From Kribbella aluminosa (GTDB lineage: Bacteria; Actinomycetota; Actinomycetes; Propionibacteriales; Kribbellaceae), in NCBI RefSeq assembly GCF_017876295.1, contig NZ_JAGINT010000002.1:62001-126000 (forward strand): a stretch of DNA of 64,000 bases, read 5' to 3'. The position numbers were made by a program, and so were the translations under genes. Under the pieces are notes generated by a model that saw only the letters and a list, made by a program, of their open reading frames with translations, was not told the DNA's origin and did no database searches. Position 1 is the first letter of the stretch, and the number at the start of each line of letters is the position of its first letter. This document shows, piece by piece, positions 17,017-23,917 of this stretch.

Positions 17017-17084
17017 TACCAGTGTTACCCTGCCGAAACCTGACCGGTGGGGTCAAGACCGCGACCAGATTCCGGAGACACCTG

Positions 17085-17765
17085 ATGACCGAGCCAGTGG
17101 CGCCGGTGGACCGGCGGCTGCTCCGGCGGCAGATGCTCGCCGACGACGTGTACGAGGCCATCAAGACGATGCTGATGGACCACGTCATCCGTCCCGGGGC
17201 CCGGATCTCGATCGACGGACTGGCCCGCGAGTTCCAGGTGTCGTCGACGCCGGTCCGGGAGGCGCTCGCCCGGCTGGAGTCGGAGGGACTCGCGGTCAAG
17301 GAGCCCTTGAAGGGTTATCGCGCGACCCCGCTTCTCTCGCTGGAGGAGTTCGACGATCTCTACCGGTTCCGGCTGCTGCTCGAGCCCTGGGCGGCCCGCC
17401 GGGCGGCCGAGCTGATCTCCCCCGAAGGTGCCGCGCAGTTGCAGACCGAACTGGCCACCGCGGTCGAGCCGACCTCGATCGACTACGCCGGGTACAAGTC
17501 GCTGACCGTCCACGACAACCGGTTCCACTCGCTGATCACGTCACTGTCGGGGAGCGACCAGGTCCGGTTGGCCTTCGAACGAACCCACTGCCACCTACAC
17601 ATCTTCCGCCTCCACTACGACCGCGACATCGGCCCCGAAGTCCTCACCGAACACCGCACGCTCGTCGAGGCGATCACCTCCGGCGACCCGGTACGCGCCG
17701 AGGCCGCGATGACCCAGCACATCGAAAACTCGATGACGCTCCGGCTGCGCCGCATCTACGAATGA
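17085..17765 (+). CDS. GntR/FadR-family regulator
   Basis: The 226-residue regulator has an N-terminal winged helix (DDVYEAIKTMLMDHVIRPGA, then FQVSSTPVREALARLESEGL near residues 48-67). Its C-terminal all-helical FCD domain includes LLLEPWAARRAAEL and metal-site His residues in HDNRFH, EHRTLVEAI and TQHIENSM. FCD regulators usually sense organic or sugar acids. It is divergent from the sugar-acid operon, with a palindrome between them, so it is probably the operon's repressor. The ATG at 17085 has GGAGA upstream. Confidence 0.88.
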   Translation: MTEPVAPVDRRLLRRQMLADDVYEAIKTMLMDHVIRPGARISIDGLAREFQVSSTPVREALARLESEGLAVKEPLKGYRATPLLSLEEFDDLYRFRLLLEPWAARRAAELISPEGAAQLQTELATAVEPTSIDYAGYKSLTVHDNRFHSLITSLSGSDQVRLAFERTHCHLHIFRLHYDRDIGPEVLTEHRTLVEAITSGDPVRAEAAMTQHIENSMTLRLRRIYE

Positions 17766-18202
17766 CCGACGCCGCGCCGCAGAGGACCCCGAACGCCCGG
17801 CGCCCGTTCCCGCTGGCGATCCCGCCGGAGCTGACGGCGTACATCCTCGACTTCCACTGGGACCTGGACCGCCTCCACGCTCTGGATCTCCCGGTCGCGC
17901 AGATGGCCGTCGCGGACCTCGCTCATCATCTGGACCTTCCGTTCTGGGCGTACGACGGGCGCCCGTTCCAGGTCACACCTCACGAGGTCGCGGCGGACCC
18001 GAGCACCTACGAAGCGCAGTACGACCGGACCCTGGCCGCCGACCTCCGGCACCCGCTGGACGTCGTACGCCGCCCCGACAACCGCATCACGATCCTCGAC
18101 GGCGTACACCGCCTGCTCCGAGCAGAACTCGAAGGCCACCGAACGATCGCCGCCCGAGTCCTCCTCTGGTCCGCCCTGGACCGCATCGCGCTACACGAGT
18201 AG
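17762..18202 (+). CDS. Uncharacterised protein, ParB-like motif
   Basis: The 146-residue protein overlaps the GntR stop codon in ATGA and is therefore coupled to the regulator. Its C-terminal RITILDGVHRLLRAELEG resembles the DGxHR motif of ParB/sulfiredoxin-like domains. The N-terminal half (DFHWDLDRLHALDLPVAQM) is predicted helical. No chromosome-partition role is implied; a nucleotide-binding or modifying function is possible. I do not recognise the specific family. Confidence 0.65.
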   Translation: MTDAAPQRTPNARRPFPLAIPPELTAYILDFHWDLDRLHALDLPVAQMAVADLAHHLDLPFWAYDGRPFQVTPHEVAADPSTYEAQYDRTLAADLRHPLDVVRRPDNRITILDGVHRLLRAELEGHRTIAARVLLWSALDRIALHE

Positions 18203-18223
18203 AACCTCCCGTATCCACCGCAA

Positions 18224-19114
18224 ATGCCGGCGGCCGGGCGCCCGTCCGGGATCGGCGTCGGCGATGCTGTGGGCGTGGAGTATGTGTCCAGAGTGCCGCG
18301 ACCGCCGCTGGACGGGCTGATCGACGACCTCTACTACCTGGAGGGTGCACCGCCGTACGCCCGGCTGACGCTGCCGCCGATGCCGTCGGCGTTGCTCATC
18401 GTCAACCTCGGGGACCCGTTCCGCATCCGCGCCGGCACCGACATCGAGACGGCCGAGTACGCCGACGGCTGCGTGGTCACCACGCCCACCCGCGCGATGG
18501 AGTTCGGCTACCCACCCCGGACCCGGTCCGTCGGCGTGCACTTCAAGCCGTGGGGGTCGGCGCCGTTCCTGCCGATGCCCGCGGCCGAGCTGTGTGACCG
18601 GCCGGTGACGGTGGAGCAGGTGTGGGGCCGGCCCGCCGTTGCTGAGCTGCGAGACCGGCTGGCCACGGCGGACGGACCGTACGAGATGCTGACGCTGCTC
18701 GAGGAGGAGCTCATGCGACGGCTGTGCGAGACCGCCGGCCTGGGGCTGGTCCGCCATGCGAGCAGCATCATCGCGGCGACCAGCGGGGCGGTGCCGATCG
18801 GCGACCTGAGGGTGGCAGCCGGTGTCAGCAGCACTCATCTGGCACAGCGGTTCAAGGAGCTCATCGGCGTCACGCCGAAGCGGCTGGCCCGCACCTACCG
18901 CTTCGCCGCCACCGTGTTCGCGATCGACCCCGCCGAACCGATCGACTGGGGCGACCTCGCCGCCGGCGCAGGGTACTTCGACCAGGCCCACTTCGGCCAC
19001 GAGTTCCAGGCGTTCACCGGGCTCACGCCGACCCGGTACGTCGAAGTGCGGCGGCGGTTCCTGCGCGAACATCCCGGCCACGTGCTGGACAGCTGGCCGC
19101 TGCCGGCCGATTGA
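18224..19114 (+). CDS. AraC-family regulator
   Basis: The 296-residue protein ends in two AraC helix-turn-helix motifs. The first is GDLRVAAGVSSTHLAQRFKE and the second is WGDLAAGAGYFDQAHFGHEF, followed by GLTPTRYVEVRRR. The N-terminal DUF6597-like half (VPRPPLDGLIDDLYYLEG onward) is a beta-rich sensor. No ribosome-binding site is clear. A GTG near 18275, giving VEYVSRVPRPP, is an equally likely start. It precedes a DHFR-like gene but is not obviously coupled to it. Confidence 0.85.
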   Translation: MPAAGRPSGIGVGDAVGVEYVSRVPRPPLDGLIDDLYYLEGAPPYARLTLPPMPSALLIVNLGDPFRIRAGTDIETAEYADGCVVTTPTRAMEFGYPPRTRSVGVHFKPWGSAPFLPMPAAELCDRPVTVEQVWGRPAVAELRDRLATADGPYEMLTLLEEELMRRLCETAGLGLVRHASSIIAATSGAVPIGDLRVAAGVSSTHLAQRFKELIGVTPKRLARTYRFAATVFAIDPAEPIDWGDLAAGAGYFDQAHFGHEFQAFTGLTPTRYVEVRRRFLREHPGHVLDSWPLPAD

Positions 19115-19180
19115 TTTCTTACAAGAGCGACAGCTCACGACACGCTAATTTGAGGGCACCCCAAAGCAGAGGAGAGCCCG

Positions 19181-19762
19181 GTGGGCAAGGTGGTCATGTA
19201 CAGCTCGGTGTCGGTGGACGGCTTCATCGCCGACGAGCACGACCAGCCCGGACCGCTGTTCGACTGGTTGTCCAGCGGTGACGTCCCGTTGGACGAGAGC
19301 GGCGAGTTGAAGGTGTCGCAGACGTCCTACGACTACACCCGGGCGTACTGGGACCAGATCGGGGTGACTGTCGTCGGCCGCCACGTCTTCGACCTGACGG
19401 ACGGCTGGGACGGGAAGCCGCCGGGCGGGATAGACCACGTGGTCGTCGTGACGCACCGGCCGGAACCCGAGGGCTGGGACCCCGAGTCGCCGTTTCACTT
19501 CGTCGACGGCATCGAGGCAGCCATGGCCAAGGCGCAGGAGCTTGCGGGTGACCGCATGGTCGAGGTTGCTGCCGGCGACGTCGGTGGCCAGGTGCTCGCC
19601 GCGGGCCTGGTCGACGAGGTGCGCATGGACGTCGCACCCGTCGTGTTCGGGTCCGGCAAGCGCTACTTCGGGTCGGTCGATGCGCAGCACGTGTTGGAGG
19701 ATCCTGACGTGGTGATTCAGGGCAACCGGGTACTTCACCTGCGCTATCAGGTACGTCGTTGA
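19181..19762 (+). CDS. Dihydrofolate-reductase-like reductase
   Basis: The 193-residue protein has the RibD C-terminal/DHFR-like fold: MYSSVSVDGFIADEHDQPG at the start, VVGRHVFDLTDGWDGKPP in the middle and VEVAAGDVGGQVLAAGLVDE near 127-146, ending APVVFGSGKRYF. Such stand-alone proteins are NADPH-dependent reductases of unknown substrate, not the housekeeping folate enzyme. The GTG start follows AGAGGAGAG. Confidence 0.85.
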   Translation: MGKVVMYSSVSVDGFIADEHDQPGPLFDWLSSGDVPLDESGELKVSQTSYDYTRAYWDQIGVTVVGRHVFDLTDGWDGKPPGGIDHVVVVTHRPEPEGWDPESPFHFVDGIEAAMAKAQELAGDRMVEVAAGDVGGQVLAAGLVDEVRMDVAPVVFGSGKRYFGSVDAQHVLEDPDVVIQGNRVLHLRYQVRR

Positions 19763-19805
19763 CCGACCTGAGCAGGTACGCGAAGTAGTCCACTGCGAAG
19801 ATCGG

Positions 19806-19833
19806 GCCTCCGGCGGCGGTCACCGCCGGAGGC
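19806..19833. terminator. Bidirectional terminator hairpin
   Basis: GCCTCCGGCGG (19806-19816) and CCGCCGGAGGC (19823-19833) form a perfect 11-bp stem with a six-base loop between the convergent DHFR-like and phosphodiester-glycosidase genes. Confidence 0.75.
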
Positions 19834-19878
19834 GGAAGTCGGCCTACTCAGCCGGCCTCCTGTACTCCCATCCGCCAT

Positions 19879-21453
19879 CTACTTCGTGATCACCAGTGCG
19901 TCGCCGACGGGGCGTTCGCCGGTGGCGTCGGAGGGGGTGTTGAGGACGGTGCCGTTGGCAACCATTGTGGTGGAGCCGCCGCCGTCGAGGTTGATGGCCT
20001 GGGTCAGGTGGAAGGACTTGGCGACTGCGGCGGCTTCGGAGATGGAGAGGCCGAGGCTGTTGGTGTTGCGGCCGTCGGCGGTGATGAGGACAGTGCGGCC
20101 TTGGTTGTCGACGCCGGCGAAGGTGCGGGGGTTTCGTTTGTGGACCCAGCCGTAGTAGAAGCTCGGCGTCGCCTGGACCATCCCGTCGGCGGCTGCCGTG
20201 ACGTGGATTCGGCCGTCGCGGACCAGTTCCGGTCCGCCGTTCACGATCGTCGTACGGCGGGTCAGCGGGACGGGGCGCCCGCGCTCGTCGAGGAGGGTCG
20301 AGCGGATCGGCAGCAGCTTCCCAAGTCGGGCGGCAGCGAGCAGCGGGGCGACCAGGTTGCCGGTCGCTTGGACGGTACGACCGCCGGCCGGGATCGCGCC
20401 GCCGCGGGCCGGCCGGAGCTCGGTGACGATGCCGCGACGGTCCAGTACCACCTCGGCGCCAGGCCCGGACGGAGTCGAGGCGCCGTACGACGCGTCGAAG
20501 GCGATCAGCTCGTCCGGATCGGTACACGTCGTGTCGTGCATCGGCTTCGACGTCGGCAGGTCGTCCGCCGTACCGCCGCAGTTGCGGATCAGGCCGGGGA
20601 CCCGGTTCAGCCCGTCGAGCGGGAGCTTGCCGACCGAGCCGCGCCAGGTGAAGCGGTGGACCGACGTACCGCGTGGGCCGAGGACGAGGGCCGGGCGGCC
20701 GTTGGTGGGTTCGCTGAGCAGGCGGCCGTCGTACACGCCGACGCCGGCCGGGTCGCCCGGTGCGCCGGACTTCGGGTCGAGGACGAAGAAGCCCGCGTTC
20801 ACCGCGGCGGTCGCGCCGGTCAGGGTCGCGAGCGCGCTGGTGGTCTCGCGCCGCTCGATGTCCGGGCCGTACGTCGCGTCGAGCTTGCCCCGGAACGTCT
20901 TCGGGTCGATCGTCAGCACCTGCACATGCCACGGACCGGTCGAGCCGGCGATGTCGTCGGGCTCGCCGTCCCAGCCGGTGTACAGGCTGGAGCCGTTGAG
21001 ACCGGCCGCGATCACCTTGGTCCGCAGGGCATCGGCCTCGGCCTTGGTCCCGAACAGGCCGACGCGGACGCGATACCCGAGGCTGTTCCCGCCGGCGTCG
21101 GCGAGCTTCGGCGTCGGCACGTCCTCGACCCGCGGGTCCAGACCGGCCGCGCGGAGCTTGGCGGCGGCCTGGTCGGCGCCGGCCTGGTCGGAGAGCGCCG
21201 CGGCGGGCGCGTCCGGGTCGGGCGAGGAGGACGGGATCGCGATCTCCACCGTCCAGCCGGCACTGCTGTCGGCGTGGCCGCGGACGATGGTCGTGAGCGT
21301 GACACCCGGTTGCAGCGTGCGGGTGTCACGGGTCTCGGTCAGATTCGCCGGACCGAGCGGGAGACGCGCGGTCGGCGGGGTGGCGATCGCGGTCGTGCCA
21401 CCAAGGGTCAGGGAAAGGCAGAGGGCAGACAGGCCCAGGCGTCGCAGGGTCAT
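19879..21453 (-). CDS. Secreted phosphodiester glycosidase, SPOR domain
   Basis: The 524-residue protein has a signal peptide (MTLRRLGLSALCLSLTLGG with an Ala-rich cleavage region near 22-24). A SPOR-like repeat around 80-150 (AKLRAAGLDPRVEDVPTP, LGYRVRVGLFGTKAEADAL) probably binds peptidoglycan. The C-terminal NAGPA domain includes AAVNAGFFVL, TTIVNGGPELVRDGR, LITADGRN and INLDGGGSTTMV. NAGPA enzymes cleave sugar-phosphate diesters, so a role in wall or teichoic-acid-like polymers is likely. Confidence 0.87.
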   Translation of the reverse strand: MTLRRLGLSALCLSLTLGGTTAIATPPTARLPLGPANLTETRDTRTLQPGVTLTTIVRGHADSSAGWTVEIAIPSSSPDPDAPAAALSDQAGADQAAAKLRAAGLDPRVEDVPTPKLADAGGNSLGYRVRVGLFGTKAEADALRTKVIAAGLNGSSLYTGWDGEPDDIAGSTGPWHVQVLTIDPKTFRGKLDATYGPDIERRETTSALATLTGATAAVNAGFFVLDPKSGAPGDPAGVGVYDGRLLSEPTNGRPALVLGPRGTSVHRFTWRGSVGKLPLDGLNRVPGLIRNCGGTADDLPTSKPMHDTTCTDPDELIAFDASYGASTPSGPGAEVVLDRRGIVTELRPARGGAIPAGGRTVQATGNLVAPLLAAARLGKLLPIRSTLLDERGRPVPLTRRTTIVNGGPELVRDGRIHVTAAADGMVQATPSFYYGWVHKRNPRTFAGVDNQGRTVLITADGRNTNSLGLSISEAAAVAKSFHLTQAINLDGGGSTTMVANGTVLNTPSDATGERPVGDALVITK

Positions 21454-21571
21454 AGGACGTTCCTACGTTCACCCCAGGTACGCCGCAACCCGACCCGGGC
21501 GTCCCACACCTGAACATCACTCCAACGGCCCGCCGCCGGTCCGGCCTCCCGCCCGGCGATCGCCCGGAGCT

Positions 21572-21660
21572 GTACCGAAGGACGGGCAGTGGTCGGCTCA
21601 ACGGCCGGATTCCGCGGACGCGCACGCCTGGGAGTCACTGGCTGCGTGGACCACTGCCCG
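21572..21660. repeat. Inverted repeat sharing an arm with 4.8 kb
   Basis: CGGGCAGTGGTC (21583-21594) and GACCACTGCCCG (21649-21660) are perfect 12-bp arms around a 54-base loop. The left arm with its flank, GTACCGAAGGACGGGCAGTG, differs by one base from the right arm of the repeat at 4802-4822. It fills the gap between the minus-strand Gfo/Idh/MocA and phosphodiester-glycosidase genes. Confidence 0.6.
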
Positions 21661-21668
21661 TTCTAATG

Positions 21669-22859
21669 TCACGCAGGGGCGTCGCCGTGGTCCGGGATCT
21701 CCAGCTGTACGCCGCCTTGGAGGGCGGACTGGTGGGCGAAGATGCCGGGGAGGGTGTAGCGCGCGGAGACCCAGGCGTTGATCGGCGGGAGGGTCTTGTC
21801 GGCGACCGCGCGGACGAAGTCGTCGGCGAGGAAGTGGTGGGAGCCCTCGTGGCCGTTGTGCAGGCCGTCGAACTCCTTCGGCAGCCGGGAGCGGTCGTGC
21901 ACCGGGGACAGGCCGGAGCGGAACGCGTCCCGCAGCGCCGGGTCGACGTTCGCCAGGTCGGCGTCGTCACCGGTCGGCTTGGTCTCCATCAGGTGCTCGA
22001 CGTCCTCGACGCCTTCCTTGTTCTGCCAGAACGTCGTGGTCGCGAGCTGCTCGAAGCTGCCCTCGGTGCCGAACACCCGCAGCCGGGACTCGCGGATGTG
22101 CGACGGGTACCCGACGCGGCGCATCTCGTTGGTCCGCATGATGCCGCCGTCGGCGAGCTTGAACAGCGCCGTCGCGTTCGAGAAGTCGTTGTCGAACTGG
22201 CTGACGTCCTTGTCGAAGACGCCGTCGCCACGGTCGTCCTTGACGCCGATCGCCGACACGTGGGTGGCGTGCTGACCGGTCACCGAGAGAACATTGCCGA
22301 CGGCATGCGTCGGGTAGAGCAGCGGCGGGAACGACGCGGTCTTCTTCCAGTCGTCACCGCCGGAGTACTGGTACGCCGCGTAGAACCCGAGGTCCATGTC
22401 GTGGACGTAGTCGCCCTCGGAGTAGAACACCCGGCCGAACGCGCCGTCGGCGAGCTTCTGCCGGCAGTACACCGAGGACGGGTAGTAGAAGCTGGTCTCA
22501 CCCATCATGTAGGTGAGCCCGGTCTCCTTCACGAGTTCGACGATCCGGGCGATCTGGTCGGCCTCGATCGCCATCGGGACCGTGGAGTACACGTGCTTCC
22601 CGGCCTCGAGCGCCTTGATCGCCATCTCCCCGTGCAGCCAGCGCTGCGTGAAGATCGCGACCGCGTCCAGGTCCGACTCGAGCATCTCCTCGAACGACGC
22701 GTGCGTCGTCGTGACGCCCTGCTTGGCGGCCATCTCCGCCGCCCGCTCGGGGAGGACGTCGGTCAGCCGCACCTCGGACACGTCCGGATGCGCCGACCAC
22801 AACCGCAGGAACGAGGGCGCGAACTGGCCCGCTCCGACCACACCGATGCTGATTCCCAT
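21669..22859 (-). CDS. Gfo/Idh/MocA-family dehydrogenase
   Basis: The 396-residue protein starts with the NAD-binding motif ISIGVVGAGQFAPSFLRLW (residues 3-21). EAGKHVYSTVPMAIEADQIA and MGETSFYYPSSVYCRQKLADGAFGRVFYSEGDY follow in the catalytic region. Family members oxidise or epimerise sugars, inositols or glycosides. The ATG at 22859 is chosen because the Rossmann motif follows directly; a start seven codons upstream is also open, and neither has a strong ribosome-binding site. An operator-like palindrome lies 25 bases upstream. Confidence 0.87.
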   Translation of the reverse strand: MGISIGVVGAGQFAPSFLRLWSAHPDVSEVRLTDVLPERAAEMAAKQGVTTTHASFEEMLESDLDAVAIFTQRWLHGEMAIKALEAGKHVYSTVPMAIEADQIARIVELVKETGLTYMMGETSFYYPSSVYCRQKLADGAFGRVFYSEGDYVHDMDLGFYAAYQYSGGDDWKKTASFPPLLYPTHAVGNVLSVTGQHATHVSAIGVKDDRGDGVFDKDVSQFDNDFSNATALFKLADGGIMRTNEMRRVGYPSHIRESRLRVFGTEGSFEQLATTTFWQNKEGVEDVEHLMETKPTGDDADLANVDPALRDAFRSGLSPVHDRSRLPKEFDGLHNGHEGSHHFLADDFVRAVADKTLPPINAWVSARYTLPGIFAHQSALQGGVQLEIPDHGDAPA

Positions 22860-22882
22860 GCGGACAAGGCAATCACACATTT

Positions 22883-22919
22883 ATGTTCCATGGAAGAACA
22901 AATTCACACGTTGGAACAT
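22883..22919. promoter_or_regulatory. Operator-like palindromes
   Basis: TGTTCCATGGAAGAACA (22884-22900) contains the perfect palindrome TTCCATGGAA. ATGTTCC at 22883 is repeated inverted as GGAACAT at 22913-22919. The A/T-rich cluster lies directly upstream of the Gfo/Idh/MocA gene and is a likely repressor site. Confidence 0.55.
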
Positions 22920-22948
22920 GTGACGTACGCCGCCTTCACACCGGACCG

Positions 22949-23024
22949 CCAGGCCATCACAATGCGCGGTTCGACGCGTGGTCCCGCCTGGCGAAGGCTG
23001 ACAGGGCCGATTGTGATGGCCTGG
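22949..23024. repeat. Long inverted repeat after GDPD gene
   Basis: CCAGGCCATCACAAT (22949-22963) and ATTGTGATGGCCTGG (23010-23024) are perfect 15-bp arms. An alternative shorter stem pairs CGCCAGGC with GCCTGGCG inside the loop, so two exclusive folds are possible. It may be the terminator of the GDPD gene. Confidence 0.6.
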
Positions 23025-23034
23025 GCGTCCGCGA

Positions 23035-23709
23035 TCAGACCGTGCGGAAGAGGTGCGGGTTGTCGGTGGTGATGCCGTCGACGCCGAGCACGGTCGCTTG
23101 CGCGAGGGCGGCGGCGTCGGGGACGGGCCAGGCGGTGACCTTCAGGCCGGCTGCTCGCAACTCCGCGACACGGTCGGCGGTGAGGTCGGCGATGCCGCAC
23201 AGCGACCAGGTGGCGCCGGCGGCGCGGGTGCGGGTGATGACCTCGGGGGCTTCCGGCGTACGGCCGAAGATGTGGCCGGTTTCCACCTCGGGGAACGCCT
23301 CCCGGATGGCCAGCAGGATCTCGGGGTGGAAGGACGTGACCAGCGTCCGCGCCGCCAGCGACGGGTCCGACTTCAGGGACCGGGCGATGAGCGGTACGGC
23401 GGCCACCGCTTTCACCTCAGCCTGGATCCGGACGTCGACGGCGGCGGTTGTCTCCGCCCACGTCGGGATCCGCTCGCCGGAGCCCGCATCCAGCGCGCGC
23501 AGCTCGGCGAGCGTCAGCGCCGCGACCTCCCCGGTCCCGGACGTCGTCCGGTCGACCGTCGCGTCGTGCATGATGACGAGCTCCCCGTCGGCGCTCACCC
23601 GCAGGTCGAGCTCGATCTCGTCGCAGCCGTCCGCGACCGCCCGGCGGAACGATCGCAGCGTGTTCTCCGGTTCGGTCCCGAGCGCACCCCGGTGGCCGGT
23701 GATGATCAC
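23035..23709 (-). CDS. Glycerophosphodiester phosphodiesterase
   Basis: The 224-residue cytoplasmic protein has the GDPD TIM-barrel motifs TGHRGALGTEPENTL (catalytic His-Arg and Glu) at the start and DEIELDLRVSADGELVIMHD near 32-51, which holds metal ligands and the second catalytic His. VTAWPVPD and VDGITTDNPHLF close the barrel. It hydrolyses glycerophosphodiesters to glycerol phosphate and alcohol. The GTG at 23709 is preferred because GAGGAG lies about eight bases upstream; a GTG nine bases earlier overlaps that site. Confidence 0.88.
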   Translation of the reverse strand: MIITGHRGALGTEPENTLRSFRRAVADGCDEIELDLRVSADGELVIMHDATVDRTTSGTGEVAALTLAELRALDAGSGERIPTWAETTAAVDVRIQAEVKAVAAVPLIARSLKSDPSLAARTLVTSFHPEILLAIREAFPEVETGHIFGRTPEAPEVITRTRAAGATWSLCGIADLTADRVAELRAAGLKVTAWPVPDAAALAQATVLGVDGITTDNPHLFRTV

Positions 23710-23740
23710 GAGAACCACTCCTCGTCACGCCCGGTGATGA

Positions 23741-23872
23741 TCACAGCACCTTCTCCTCGTAGAGCCGTTTGACCTCGTCGCCGATTGCTCGCGACCGCGC
23801 CGAACACTTGCGGCGGTTTCGCGTTGTCCCCGTAGATCTGCTGCAGCCCGGTGCAGATCTGCGGAGTGACGA
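23741..23872 (-). pseudogene. C-terminal remnant of a binding-protein-like gene
   Basis: On the minus strand, TPQICTGLQQIYGDNAKPPQ reads in one frame. After a frame change the end IGDEVKRLYEEKVL and a TGA follow. This has the look of the last 45 residues of a sugar ABC-transporter substrate-binding protein. No upstream part, start or frame continuity exists, so it is a gene remnant between the GDPD and kinase-fusion genes. The family assignment is tentative. Confidence 0.5.
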
Positions 23873-23917
23873 GGGAAGACCGGGAGCGACAGCCCCACGG
23901 CTCGCGGCGGCGTCGCA

